Shown one piece after another: positions 18,700 to 27,708 of a stretch of 64,000 nucleotides of DNA. The stretch's first letter is position 1. Every line of letters starts with the position of its first letter. The position numbers and the translations under genes are program-made. Source of the DNA: Acidobacteriota bacterium (GTDB lineage Bacteria; Acidobacteriota; Blastocatellia; HR10); contig JAUQQC010000001.1 of NCBI GenBank assembly GCA_030550025.1, positions 414,351-478,350 of the forward strand. The letters are read 5' to 3'. The notes below the pieces were generated by a model. The model saw nothing but the letters and a program-made list of their open reading frames with translations, did not search any database and was not told the DNA's origin.

Positions 18700-21600
18700 T
18701 CACCAGTTCAACTTCAGCGCGAATTGAATCACGCGCGGTCCCGTGCTCGTGCTGGAGATCCGCCCAAACGCCGAGGAGAGCACGTTCGAGTCGGGGTTGG
18801 CGAAGCTCGGCGTATTCGTGAGGTTGAAAAATTCCGTGCGAAATTCAAGTTGCGTCGTCTCGCTGATCGGAATGAACTTGATGAGCGAGAAATCCAGATT
18901 GCGCTGATCCGGCCCTCGCAAGATGTTTCGCCCCGTGTTGCCGAACGGTGCCCGGGGATCGAACGTCGCACCAAGCGGAGGGACGAAGGCCGCCGTGTTG
19001 AAGAAGCGCGTGAGACGCCTCGTGACCGAACCCGTCAACTCGGCCGATCCGCGGAACCCGGGAGCGAAATTGGCCCGCGTCAAATTCATGCCGCCGCCCC
19101 CGCCCGTGGCGAACACGGTGAAGGGAGTCCCGGATTGAAACACGGCGACGCCGGCGATCTGCCAATCGTTGAGCAGCCGTTTCCCAAAGCCCGAGTCGCC
19201 GCCATAGAGCTTCGGGAGATCATAGACGAAGCTGTAGACGAACCGATGTGTCCGATCCCAATCTGAGAGTCCGCGATTCAACCGGTGATTCTGCTGATCA
19301 CCAGGATTGGCGGCCAGATCCCCAGCGAGCGGACCGGAGTTCGTATCTATGGACTTGCTCAATGTGTAAGAAGCGAGGAACGAAAGGCCGTGACTCAGGC
19401 GCTTGGTGACCGACAGTTGCAGCGAATGGTAGTAGGATTGGCCGGTCGTCTGAATCAGATGCAAACCGGCTGCGATGTTCCCATTGTTAGAGAAGGCCGG
19501 CAGAGGCGTGACAAATTGTCCCGTCGCCGGATTGAAGACGGGCTGGTTGAGATTGAAAAGCTGCGTGAGCTTAATCCCGCGCGTTCCCGTGTATCCGATC
19601 TCCAAAAGCAGCGAACGCTTCATCTCCCATTGGAGGTTCAGGCCGAATTGGTGCGTGTACGGCGTGCGAAATCCGCGATCTAAATAGACGCCCGAGATGG
19701 GAATGGGATTGCCGAATTGATTGCGCAAGGGCGAAGGGATTTCGGGAACGACGGGGAAAGCCGAAGGCGGGGGCACTTGAATGAAAGGCCGGTTGAAAGG
19801 AAGGCCGAGCGCGCGTGCTACCGGAAGCGCAAACCCTAGGGACTGCAAGAAACGCGATCCCGCTCCAACCGGCAGGATGAAGTAGGGGTAGTTGAAAAGC
19901 TGGATCCCGCCGCCGATCTGTCCCGACGTGCGGATGAAGTAGACGCCATAGCCGCCGCGCAAGGCCACGCGCTCATATCGCTGGAAGGGCCTCCACGCGA
20001 AGCCAAAACGAGGGGCCCAGTTGTTCTCGTCTTGCGGGATGAGCGTCTTCTCCACAAGCGGCACATTGGGCAAGGGCGTCTTCGCATTCCCGGCGAGCAC
20101 GAAGCCATTCGGAGGTGGGCCCGCCCGATATTGATCGGGGAAGAAGCCGACGAGCCGTCCGCGCACTTCACTCATATAGCCGAGCAGTTCATAGCGAATG
20201 CCGAGGTTGAGCGTCAGTCGGTCGCTCACTTTGAAATCTTCTTGAAGGAACGCCCCCAAATCACGGATGCGCGGCTCGCGTTCGGGATCGCCCGTGCCGA
20301 TGAACGAGATGAACATGTCGCCTTGCAAGAAGTCCACGAAGTTGAGGAACTGGATGAACCCGCGATTCCACAGCCGGAATCGCAGGAGGAAAGGATAGTG
20401 CCGTCCCTCGAATCCGATGCGCAAGGTATGTCGCCCTTTGGTCCATGTGATCGTATTGCCATAGGTGAAGTGCTCCTGCACCACTTCTGCGTCGAACAAC
20501 CCTTCGGGACCGAGGGTGAAGAGTCCAAAGACGTTGATCTGTGGCAGGCCAGGGAAGAGGTTCTTCAGCGGACTGTCAATCCCGAACTGCGCTCCCGTGA
20601 GCGGCTCGCGTGGAATGGCTTCCAGGAAAATGCGGGCATATCCGAACCGCGCTTCATTGAGGAGCGTCGGCGTGAGGACGATCGTATCGCGTAACGAGAA
20701 GACGCGATTGTTGCGTTGGAGCGGCCCGCCCCAGCCGAGCACGGCATTGGCCGGACGAATCACGAACGACGTGATGGCGGCATCGGTCGTGTCATTGTTG
20801 AAGAAGAACTTACCCGAGAGGGTGTGATTGACCGTGAACCGATGATCGAGATTGATGTTACCCTGATCCTCGCGGAAGCGCGAGATGCCCGATTGCGTGA
20901 GTGTCGTGAAAAGACCGGGCGAGCCCGGCGGAGGGCTGGGAATGACGAGACGCCCATCGCGGAATCGCGCGTTCAAGAGCGCGAGCGCGACCAGATGGAT
21001 GTCCGAAGCGCGAAGAGGTGGAGAGCCCGGCGGAAGCAACGTCGTGCCGACAGCCGCCAGCGCTTCTGCGCTTCGGTTATCGGTCAAGGCCGAAGGCAAG
21101 ACTAAGCTCGTCACGCTGTTGATCAGCGATGCCCCATTGCGCTCGCGCGTGCCTTGGTAGGAGACGAAGAAGAAGGTCCTGTCTTTGACGATCGGACCGC
21201 CAAGCGTGAAACCGAACTGATTGCGCGTCAGAATCGGTCGCCGCTGCCCCGAGGCATTCAGGAAGAAATCGTTCGCATTCAACACGCGGTTGCGCAAGAA
21301 CTCGTAGACGTTGCCGTGAAATTCATTCGTCCCGGATTTCGTCACGGCGGCGATGACACCTCCGCTATTTCGCCCTTGCGAGGCGTCGTAAAGGCTCGTC
21401 TGCACGATGAACTCTTGGATGGCTTCGGTGGCCGGCACGGGCAGATTGAACGTCGAATGGAGAGCAATGGAGTTGGCATCCACGCCGTTGATCTGCAGGT
21501 TGTTCTGCGTCTGACGCTGACCGTTGACCTGGATGATGGCGTCGCCGCGACCCACATCCGTATTGCGCACGACCGAAGCGAGCGTGCCCGGCGAGAGCGC

Positions 21601-22083
21601 CAGCATCTGCTGGAAATTGCGCGTCGCCAGCGGCAGTTGCCGGATCGTGCGCTCTTCGATCACCCGCCCGGTCGTCGGACGATCGGTTTGCAACAGCGGC
21701 GCTTCTTCGGTCACGGTGACGGTCTCGGCGCCGAGCGGAGCGACTTCCAGCGTCACATCCACCGTCGTCGTCAACGTGATGCGCACGGCGACATTCTCGC
21801 GCACGAGCGGGCGAAAGCCTTCGCGGCTGAACTCCACCGTGTAGACGCCCGGCGGCAGCAGAGGAACCGTGTAAGTCCCCAAGGCATCGGTCTTCACCTC
21901 GCGCTTGAGACCTGTCTTCGCCTCCGTCACGATGACCGTGACTTCGGGGATCACCGCGCCGGTCTGATCTCGTACCGTCCCGGCGATCTGCCCGGTGGAC
22001 GCGGTTTGGGCATAGCCCTGATGCGCGATCACTCCCAGGGCGCTTACTAAGATGAAGGTGGCAAGAGATCGTCTAAAACTCAT
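18700..22083 (-). CDS. Acidobacterial TonB-dependent-receptor-like outer-membrane protein with carboxypeptidase-regulatory-like domain
   Basis: A 1127-residue protein with a signal peptide ending at ...GYAQ near residue 26. A CarboxypepD_reg-like Ig domain occupies residues ~30-110 (GTVRDQTGAVIPEVTVIV). A plug-like region follows (EERTIRQLPLATRNFQQM, NGVDANSI) and then a long beta-barrel ending in aromatic FALKLNW, as expected for BAM recognition. This family is very abundant in Acidobacteriota and is thought to bind and import oligosaccharides or other large substrates. The ATG at 22083 was preferred to an open-frame start at 22194 because it gives the signal peptide and follows GGAGGAGG. 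It lies between a hydrolase gene and the ALDH operon. Confidence 0.87.
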   Translation of the reverse strand: MSFRRSLATFILVSALGVIAHQGYAQTASTGQIAGTVRDQTGAVIPEVTVIVTEAKTGLKREVKTDALGTYTVPLLPPGVYTVEFSREGFRPLVRENVAVRITLTTTVDVTLEVAPLGAETVTVTEEAPLLQTDRPTTGRVIEERTIRQLPLATRNFQQMLALSPGTLASVVRNTDVGRGDAIIQVNGQRQTQNNLQINGVDANSIALHSTFNLPVPATEAIQEFIVQTSLYDASQGRNSGGVIAAVTKSGTNEFHGNVYEFLRNRVLNANDFFLNASGQRRPILTRNQFGFTLGGPIVKDRTFFFVSYQGTRERNGASLINSVTSLVLPSALTDNRSAEALAAVGTTLLPPGSPPLRASDIHLVALALLNARFRDGRLVIPSPPPGSPGLFTTLTQSGISRFREDQGNINLDHRFTVNHTLSGKFFFNNDTTDAAITSFVIRPANAVLGWGGPLQRNNRVFSLRDTIVLTPTLLNEARFGYARIFLEAIPREPLTGAQFGIDSPLKNLFPGLPQINVFGLFTLGPEGLFDAEVVQEHFTYGNTITWTKGRHTLRIGFEGRHYPFLLRFRLWNRGFIQFLNFVDFLQGDMFISFIGTGDPEREPRIRDLGAFLQEDFKVSDRLTLNLGIRYELLGYMSEVRGRLVGFFPDQYRAGPPPNGFVLAGNAKTPLPNVPLVEKTLIPQDENNWAPRFGFAWRPFQRYERVALRGGYGVYFIRTSGQIGGGIQLFNYPYFILPVGAGSRFLQSLGFALPVARALGLPFNRPFIQVPPPSAFPVVPEIPSPLRNQFGNPIPISGVYLDRGFRTPYTHQFGLNLQWEMKRSLLLEIGYTGTRGIKLTQLFNLNQPVFNPATGQFVTPLPAFSNNGNIAAGLHLIQTTGQSYYHSLQLSVTKRLSHGLSFLASYTLSKSIDTNSGPLAGDLAANPGDQQNHRLNRGLSDWDRTHRFVYSFVYDLPKLYGGDSGFGKRLLNDWQIAGVAVFQSGTPFTVFATGGGGGMNLTRANFAPGFRGSAELTGSVTRRLTRFFNTAAFVPPLGATFDPRAPFGNTGRNILRGPDQRNLDFSLIKFIPISETTQLEFRTEFFNLTNTPSFANPDSNVLSSAFGRISSTSTGPRVIQFALKLNW

Positions 22084-22107
22084 GGCTTCCTCCTCCGAAC
22101 ATCCTCC

Positions 22108-22160
22108 GGGAGCGCACGCCTCTGGCGTGCTGGTCGAGTCCGCCGCCAACGGGCGCTCCC
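22108..22160. repeat. Nested palindromic (REP-like) element in intergenic DNA
   Basis: GGGAGCGC at 22108-22115 pairs with GCGCTCCC at 22153-22160. Inside, GCACGCC (22114-22120) pairs with GGCGTGC (22124-22130). It fills most of the gap between the hydrolase and the outer-membrane protein gene. It has the look of a dispersed palindrome; whether it recurs in the genome cannot be judged from one window. It may also act as an attenuator. Confidence 0.45.
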
Positions 22161-22190
22161 AGATTTTCCTCGTTCGTGGCGAACATCCGT

Positions 22191-22985
22191 TCACGAGTGA
22201 TTCCTCGAAGAAACCTCGGTGAAGAACTGATCAAGCAACCAGGAGAGCTGACTGGCCGCTTCCACCTGCGGTCCATGCCCGATGTCGGGCAGGATCTCCA
22301 AGCGGCTGCCCTGGATAGCTTCGTGTAATCGCTCCATGGCCGGGCGAGGGATGAGCCGATCCTGCTCGCCCCACACGATCAACGTTGGCAACCGGAGCGT
22401 CGTCAGCCGCTCGGCGAACTGCAACGTCGCGAAGCTGCGAGGAAGCTCGCCGTAGCACGCCCGATGGCAGTTGAAGGCATCATCCACAAGCGCCTCCAAC
22501 AGCTCATCGGTCGCGAGTCCGGGCAGGAATTCCAGAAACCCTTCCCGCAGCCGCGCCCGATCCCGTCGCATCTCCTCCAGGAGCGGATACATCTCCTCGG
22601 CCAGGGCGAGACCGTCGGGCGGAACCGGGGCGATCAACGTCAGGCTCCGGACCACTACTTGATGTTCCAGAGCATAAAGGAGAGCGATCGCGCCGCCCAT
22701 CGAATGTCCGACCAGGTGGAACGATCTGAGCCCTATCGCGTCAACGAAAGCGCCCATGTCCTCGGCGAGCTCTGGCACGGTGTATCCCATCTCGGGTTTG
22801 TCGCTCCGTCCACAGCCGCGCGGGTCCGGCGCCACCATTCGATAGCGCTCGGCAGGCAGACGGGAGATCACCGGCTCCCACCATCGTCCTGAGGCGAGAT
22901 TGCCGTGGACGAAGAGGATCGGCTCATCTCCCGCGCCACGCTCTTGGTAATACAGGCGAAGACCCCGCACCGATACGAACGGCAT
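22191..22985 (-). CDS. Alpha/beta-fold hydrolase
   Basis: A 264-residue hydrolase with LFVHGNLASGRWW (oxyanion hole), the DPRGCGRSDKP loop, the nucleophile elbow GHSMGGA, the acid in WGEQDRLIP and the late His in DIGHGPQVE. It resembles esterases and epoxide-hydrolase-like proteins; the substrate is not evident. The ATG at 22985 follows GGGAGGT; the open frame runs upstream to 23165 only as an overlap with the next gene. It starts 13 nt after the stop of the miniature outer-membrane protein gene, so the two are likely co-transcribed. It is not closely similar to the paired hydrolases at 16396 and 34770. Confidence 0.84.
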   Translation of the reverse strand: MPFVSVRGLRLYYQERGAGDEPILFVHGNLASGRWWEPVISRLPAERYRMVAPDPRGCGRSDKPEMGYTVPELAEDMGAFVDAIGLRSFHLVGHSMGGAIALLYALEHQVVVRSLTLIAPVPPDGLALAEEMYPLLEEMRRDRARLREGFLEFLPGLATDELLEALVDDAFNCHRACYGELPRSFATLQFAERLTTLRLPTLIVWGEQDRLIPRPAMERLHEAIQGSRLEILPDIGHGPQVEAASQLSWLLDQFFTEVSSRNHS

Positions 22986-22998
22986 AAGCGACCTCCCT

Positions 22999-23586
22999 TC
23001 AGAAGCTGTACCGCAAGGCGAACTGAACGAGCCGCGGGCTGGTGCTCGTTTGCGTGATGATGCCAAAGGTCGCTGGCGTCGCGATATCGCTCCCCGGATT
23101 GGCGAAGTTGACGATATTGAAGGCGTTGAAGAACTCGGCGCGAAATTCCAGGTGTTGTCCCTCATGGATGATCACGCGCCCCGTCGTCGGTCTGTCCGCT
23201 TGAAGCAGCGGCTCCTCCGCTTCCACCGTGATCGTCTCGGCGAGTTCGCCGGTCTCCAGGTTCACATTGGCTACCGTAGTCTCGGTGATGCGCACGGTGA
23301 TATCTTCGAGAACGTGGGTCTTGAACCCAGCGCGGCTGATCTCCAGCCGATAGGCTCCTGGGGGGAGGAGCGGGACGACATAACGACCGGCCTCATCCGT
23401 TCGGACTTCGCGAATCAAACCCGTCGGACTCTTCACCACCACGAGAGCTTCGGGAAGAACGGCTCCTGAAGGGTCCCGAACGGTCCCCGTGATTTGCCCG
23501 GTCGAAGCCGATTGCGCAGCGGCGCGACCGCTGCCGCAGAGGACAAGTATCAGGCATAGGAGAGAAAGTCGTCTGGACTTCATCAT
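22999..23586 (-). CDS. Miniature outer-membrane protein: carboxypeptidase-regulatory-like domain joined to a barrel C-terminus
   Basis: A 195-residue protein. Residues 1-24 form a signal peptide (ending AAAQ) and residues ~27-105 a CarboxypepD_reg-like domain (GTVRDPSGAVLPEALVVV). A plug-start segment EEPLLQADRPTTGRVI follows, then directly the last ~55 residues of the barrel (HLEFRAEFFNAFNIVNFANP...ending FALRYSF). Both ends align with the full-length relative at 18700-22083, but about 900 residues of plug and barrel are missing in frame. A Shine-Dalgarno sequence GGAGGTGA is well placed before the ATG at 23586 and overlaps the stop of the upstream gene. It could be a deletion relic, an assembly collapse of a longer gene, or a real small envelope protein. 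Confidence 0.72.
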   Translation of the reverse strand: MMKSRRLSLLCLILVLCGSGRAAAQSASTGQITGTVRDPSGAVLPEALVVVKSPTGLIREVRTDEAGRYVVPLLPPGAYRLEISRAGFKTHVLEDITVRITETTVANVNLETGELAETITVEAEEPLLQADRPTTGRVIIHEGQHLEFRAEFFNAFNIVNFANPGSDIATPATFGIITQTSTSPRLVQFALRYSF

Positions 23587-23588
23587 TC

Positions 23589-24416
23589 TCACCTCCATGA
23601 CGAGGGATCAGCGCCGAGCGCCGCCTGAACATCCCACATCATCTGGCCGATCGCCGCCCAATGATTCAGCACGGGTGAGTGAGAGCCAATCGAAGCGGCT
23701 GAGGCGCTGACGGGTTGAATGTTAATTGTGATCTCAACGATCAATTCGCCGGCGAGAAACGAAAGCCCGAGTTCGGGAGCTGGCTCCGTTTTCGGGATCC
23801 GCACGCTGTTCCGAATTCGATATGTTCCCGGCTCGCTGATGCGCTGCGAGAAATTAAGCGCCCAGATGTGGACCGTTTGACCGGGAAATCCGACCAGCGC
23901 GCCATCAATGGGTCCGAGAGAGACGACGTTCGCCGGCGTCATGAGATCGCTATCGGCAAACTTGAAGCCGTTCACCTCCAGCGTATAGTCGTTCAAGAAT
24001 CGGCGCAAGAACGATTCGGGCGTGAGCGTCGAGCCGATGCGTGCTGGCAGCACCCACCCGACGGTCCCCGGGATGAACGGCGTGTTCGCTCGAATGGTCA
24101 CCGGACGGTAGGTCAGCGTGACGCGCCGCGGCCCATCGGGGAATTCGCTGGTGTCAAAGAGCGGCTCGATGTTGATCTGCGGCGGGCCAGCGAGTGGAAT
24201 CGGGCTGATGAGCTGCCCGCCGAAAATCGCGTTCAGGTCCACCACATTCGGCGCCGTCCCCACCACGCGCACGCTTCCGCCAATCGAGCCTGCTTCCGGC
24301 GGGGAAACCTCGATGAGAATGGATGGCGCGCCGCCCTGCGCCGAGACCACGCCAGGAACCAGGGGCAACAGGACCATCACGATCCCGAGACTCATAACTC
24401 GATGTATCAGTTTCAT
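23589..24416 (-). CDS. Exported protein of unknown function
   Basis: A 275-residue protein with a signal peptide (LGIVMVLLPLVPGVVSAQ) and no domain I recognise. It is rich in Pro, Gly, Val and Ile with many short beta-type stretches (for example VTLTYRPVTIRANTPFIPG), which suggests an all-beta periplasmic or surface protein. The last ~35 residues (from SIGSHSPVLNHWAAIG) look different from the rest. I chose the ATG at 24416 because the upstream extension is polar and unlike a signal. Its stop codon lies inside the Shine-Dalgarno sequence of the mini outer-membrane protein gene, which suggests translational coupling. A good promoter lies upstream. Confidence 0.65.
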   Translation of the reverse strand: MKLIHRVMSLGIVMVLLPLVPGVVSAQGGAPSILIEVSPPEAGSIGGSVRVVGTAPNVVDLNAIFGGQLISPIPLAGPPQINIEPLFDTSEFPDGPRRVTLTYRPVTIRANTPFIPGTVGWVLPARIGSTLTPESFLRRFLNDYTLEVNGFKFADSDLMTPANVVSLGPIDGALVGFPGQTVHIWALNFSQRISEPGTYRIRNSVRIPKTEPAPELGLSFLAGELIVEITINIQPVSASAASIGSHSPVLNHWAAIGQMMWDVQAALGADPSSWR

Positions 24417-24487
24417 ATCTTCATGGTTCTCCGTCTGATTTTTTTCCACTTCGTCGCGTTGTTTCGAAAAATTTCTGAGACATGATT

Positions 24488-24517
24488 CATATATCATAAA
24501 CAGATGGGAATTGTCAA
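24488..24517 (-). promoter_or_regulatory. Sigma70-type promoter heading the outer-membrane protein cluster
   Basis: On the minus strand TTGACA (24517-24512) and TATATG (24493-24488) are 18 bp apart, in an AT-rich patch. The leader to the ATG at 24416 would be about 65 nt. Confidence 0.55.
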
Positions 24518-24561
24518 GCCATAAAAAGCTGCCGCAGCCACCCGAGGGAATTGATCGGTCA

Positions 24562-24678
24562 GTGAAGAATAATAATAGGGGCGAGCGTCGAGAAGCGCAG
24601 GCCCCAGTGACGCACCGTCCAATCCGATACGTACCCGCCTAGCGGCGAGAGTACAGCTATCGCCAGGGACCGCATCAC
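24562..24678 (-). pseudogene. Fragment of a major facilitator superfamily transporter
   Basis: About 38 codons read SLAIAVLSPLGGYVSDWTVR and continue HWGLR, which matches the conserved loop between MFS helices 2 and 3 (GGxxSDxxxRRxGxR). No transporter sequence continues on either side in this frame, so this is a remnant. It marks the beginning of a decayed stretch that runs to about 26.4 kb. The region from 24680 to 24950 shows no recognisable gene. Confidence 0.4.
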
Positions 24679-24954
24679 GGGGGGATCGGCGATGCCTGCT
24701 CCTTCAGAAATCCCTGGGGGCGCAGGTATCTTCCCCGCCTTGTTTCGCCTTCGATAAGCAGCACGCTTGCCGGACGCTCCCGGGTTTTCATCGTCTCTGT
24801 GTGACGCCACCGGGTCATGAACAATTCCTTTGGGAATCCCCGGCCGGGAGGTCCGGCGAAGCTCAAAAAAATCTTCATTCTGTTCGTCCCCGCATGTTAG
24901 ATGTAATGATCGGCGACTGCCCTCCCATCAGAGCGAAGCACTCGTTGCGCAATG

Positions 24955-25509
24955 TCATCCTCGCCGCCTCGCGTGAAGGGAGCGGAAACTGCTTGTCCAC
25001 GATGGCTCCTGCTGCGTTGACCTTACGAACAGCGTACTGTTCCCTCGAATCGGAGCTGCCCGGTCGAAGCCGACGACGTGGATTGTTCCATCCTCAGCGG
25101 GAAAGATTTTCAGTAGGACGAGATTGTTCATATCAATTGTCCCCAACCGCTCACCGGCGGTTGAAAACCGAGCAATTCCGGTACCTCTCCGCGTCAACAG
25201 GCCAACAAACAACTGATTGTCAGAGATCGCTAAACTGACTCCTTCGCTCGCACCTAATCCGAATTTTTGAATGAGACGGCCTGAGGCATCATATTTTCGC
25301 AGCCACGTCTGGTTGTCCAGAATGGAGTGACTCAATTCCTTCGCCTCCCTGTGGAGTATGTAAACGTTACCGGCAGCATCAACAGCGGCTCCCACCGGTT
25401 CTCTTACATCAGGTAGTTTCACCTCTCCAAGAGGTACGACCTGGACTCGTCGAGACTGCTTTGCGACTGCAACTACTGTGAATAACAGCATTGTGTAAAC
25501 GGTCTTCGT
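24955..25509 (-). pseudogene. Exported beta-propeller (NHL/6-bladed-like) protein, apparent start-codon loss
   Basis: The product has propeller blades of the form AVDAAGNVYILHREA and RKYDASGRLIQKFG, and is a diverged relative of the protein at 49505-50050. An AGGAGG Shine-Dalgarno sequence is followed, 7 nt later, by ACG AAG ACC at 25509, exactly where ATG AAG would complete a signal peptide (KTVYTMLLFTVVAVA). The first available ATG (25491) is 25 nt from the Shine-Dalgarno sequence. The start therefore seems to have mutated from ATG to ACG. The C-terminal ~20 residues become Ser/Arg-rich and unlike a blade, so the 3' end may also be damaged. Without the ACG start the product would have 178 residues. 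Confidence 0.55.
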
Positions 25510-25879
25510 ACTTCAGCCTCCTGAATTAATTCCCCCAACGTCCTGTCAGGTCGGTTTGGCAGAAATATCCTGTCAGTAGGTAAGCTTTGAAAGAGCAACA
25601 GGACTCCTTCCATCGATCGATGCACGGATCATAAGCCAGGGAACAGCAATTCCCCGACCGCCAAAGACATTCTACGCCGCACGGCCAGGGCTAAAGCAAC
25701 TTTTAATCTAGCATTCGAAATGGATGCGTTCGCGCGTATTCCTGAACGAATACAGTGAAAAAAGTTTGGCGGTACATCCTGCCAACACCCAGGCGGACTG
25801 CAGGGCTTCGTAGGATAGGCAAGAGAAGCTGCTCCACTCGCAAGCAGAAGTAGCGACATGACCAATCAGGCGGACTTAC
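25510..25879. other. Decayed intergenic DNA, no gene recognised
   Basis: About 370 bp of lower-GC sequence. A minus-strand open frame ending at 25629 begins with a signal-like stretch (MSLLLLASGAASLAYP) but has no good Shine-Dalgarno sequence and no family resemblance. I do not call it a gene. Confidence 0.4.
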
Positions 25880-26390
25880 GCTTGCGGTCTGAAAGCTGTG
25901 TTTTCGGCAACCAGCGGGAGAGGCACAGTATTTATACTAGCTGCCGAACTTTTTCCGCAAATGCGGCTCCTCGAGGTAAACAACTACCAGATGGACAATA
26001 GCGCTACACCCGTTGCGCAGATCAATAGTGGCAGCGACCATAACAGCATCGCTTCGCCGAACAGGACCAGGATCACTCCCGCATACATCGGGTTCCTCAT
26101 AATATAATGCGACCCTGCGTGACCAGGGACTGAGGTTCTTCCCCGATAAGGGCTCGGAAGGGCTTGGCGAACCAAATTGCAGGCGTCCCTTTCCCGACGA
26201 AAATGGAATTCCGGACACACAGGAAATACGTTAACACCCCAAGGAGGGCGGGGACCAAACCCAGACCCCGAAGAAAAGGGAACTTGGCGGTAGAGGGAGA
26301 TGGCCACAAAGATAGGAGAAGCAGGGGAACAAGGATCGGAACTGTCCCCGGCACAATTATAGTGAAGACCAAGGCCCTGAATGTAACCGT
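25880..26390 (-). pseudogene. Isoprenylcysteine/phospholipid methyltransferase-family gene, frameshifted
   Basis: Three minus-strand frames each carry a consecutive part of one membrane methyltransferase. The N-terminal part reads RALVFTIIVPGTVPILVP and GLVPALLGVLTYFLC (to about 26240). The middle reads HYIMRNPMYAGVILVLFGEA (about 26050-26110). The C-terminal part reads VVVYLEEPHLRKKFG (about 25940-25985). The RNPMY and EEPHLRxKFG motifs are diagnostic of the ICMT/PEMT-like family. A TAG interrupts the frame right after FGS, and family-like residues (YKYC) continue beyond it. At least two frameshifts and one nonsense codon make it a pseudogene. Confidence 0.7.
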
Positions 26391-26405
26391 GTTTCGCCCA
26401 CGTTC

Positions 26406-26471
26406 GCCTAGCGGTGCGGCGATTACATGGGGGCGGCGAAGGCCATCGCTAGCTTCATCGGCTTGTCAGGC
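26406..26471 (-). other. Degenerate attC-like site (weak)
   Basis: Read on the minus strand, GCCTGAC at one end and GCTAGGC at the other each differ by one base from the attC core consensus (RYYYAAC and GTTRRRY), 66 bp apart, with an internal inverted repeat (GCGAT/ATCGC). It lies 82 bp past the methyltransferase stop and could be that cassette's eroded recombination site. Chance is a real alternative. Confidence 0.3.
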
Positions 26472-26552
26472 AACACAGCGAGGCCGTAAGGGGACCGCGG
26501 TATGACCGATTCCACGAACCCCAGACGGGCCCCTCGGCGAGAAGAACTAGAA

Positions 26553-27572
26553 CTATGCTTTCGTTGCCTCCACGATGCCCATCAGTCTGGAAGCCGGGTA
26601 CCACGTCCCGCGGTATGTCAGCCCGGCGCGCTCGAAGAGATCGGCATATTCTTCTTCCGTGCGCTCCCGGCCGCCTGTCGCACACATCATGTGGATGTCA
26701 AACAGCTTCGCGAAGTGCGGGGTGTCCGGTCCGGGAACCACATACTCGGCGACCAAGACTCGCGCCTTCGGGGCGGCAGCCTTGTGGATGTTCGAGAGGA
26801 GCCGCACGCAGTCCGCGTCGTTCCAGTCATGCAGAATGTGCTTGAGGAGATAAACGTCGGCTCCCGGAACCTCCGTGAACATGTCGCCGGCCACATATTC
26901 GCAGCGATTCGCAACACCCATCTTCTCGGCCCAGAGCATGTCTCTCTGCTCGATGACGCTCGGCAGCTCGTACACCGTGCCCCGCAGATGAGGATGCGTT
27001 GCCAGCAGGGTACAGAGAAGATGGCCGTGCCCGCCCCCGACGTCGCAGACATGGGAGAAGCCGGAGAAGTCGTACGCCGCCAGAGCCTCCAGCACCAGTG
27101 CCGTTTCACCGCCCGAGAGACTGCTCATCGCTTCGCCGAACACGGCGCCGTAACCCGCAGCCCCGACAGCATAGACGAAGATCTGGCGGCCGAACTCACG
27201 CACAAATCCATCCGCTCCGCCCTCACGAACGATCGCACACAGGTGCTTCCAAACGGCGTAATGCTCCGGCCCTTCCTCCAGCAGTACGATGCCCCGCAGG
27301 GTCTGCGGATGATCGGCCCGCAAGGATTCGCCGGAAGGCGTGAGCGAAAACGAGCGGTCTGCATCCTCGCTCAGCAGCCCCAGGCTGGCGAGGGCGCGTA
27401 ATAGCCGATAGGCATGTGGCCGATTGAGATTGAGCTCGGACGCGACCTCATCAGCCCTCTTGGGTACAACACCTAAAGTGTCGAATATCCCCAATTTGAT
27501 CCCGGCGTAGAGAATCTGGCTACGCCATCTCCCAAAGACAATGTCCATGACCGATTGATGCGGGTCGTTCAT
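26553..27572 (-). CDS. SAM-dependent O-methyltransferase (acetylserotonin/caffeate type)
   Basis: A 339-residue protein with an N-terminal winged-helix dimerisation domain (ADEVASELNLNRPHAYRLLR, about residues 38-60) and a class I methyltransferase domain. The SAM-binding motif is HVCDVGGGHGHLL near residue 180 and a catalytic His lies in LLKHILHDWND. Homologues methylate hydroxyls of aromatic or polyketide-type small molecules. The start codon lies only 29 nt beyond the attC at 27601-27682 and on the cassette strand, so this may be a third integron cassette, although the gene could also have been there first. No biosynthetic partners are adjacent. Confidence 0.82.
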   Translation of the reverse strand: MNDPHQSVMDIVFGRWRSQILYAGIKLGIFDTLGVVPKRADEVASELNLNRPHAYRLLRALASLGLLSEDADRSFSLTPSGESLRADHPQTLRGIVLLEEGPEHYAVWKHLCAIVREGGADGFVREFGRQIFVYAVGAAGYGAVFGEAMSSLSGGETALVLEALAAYDFSGFSHVCDVGGGHGHLLCTLLATHPHLRGTVYELPSVIEQRDMLWAEKMGVANRCEYVAGDMFTEVPGADVYLLKHILHDWNDADCVRLLSNIHKAAAPKARVLVAEYVVPGPDTPHFAKLFDIHMMCATGGRERTEEEYADLFERAGLTYRGTWYPASRLMGIVEATKA

Positions 27573-27600
27573 CGCGTTCCCATTGTGGCTCTTGGATGCT

Positions 27601-27682
27601 GCCTAACGGCACCGAACTCAGCCGCTGCGAAGCGAGCGCCGCGAGCCGCGAAGCGGCTGCCGGCTGCAAGCGGGGGTTAGCC
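27601..27682 (-). other. Integron attC recombination site 1
   Basis: An 82-bp imperfect palindrome, oriented on the minus strand. The 3' core GTTAGGC (27607-27601) fits GTTRRRY exactly. The 5' core is GGCTAAC. Paired L boxes (GCAGCCG and CGGCTGAG) flank nested stem-loops with TTCG tips. The proximal arm GGCTGAGTTCGGTGCC is nearly identical to that of attC site 2. It starts 26 nt past the stop of the gene at 27709-28212, the normal position for a cassette's attC. Confidence 0.82.
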
Positions 27683-27708
27683 GGGTATCTTGAACAAAGA
27701 TCTTGAGC

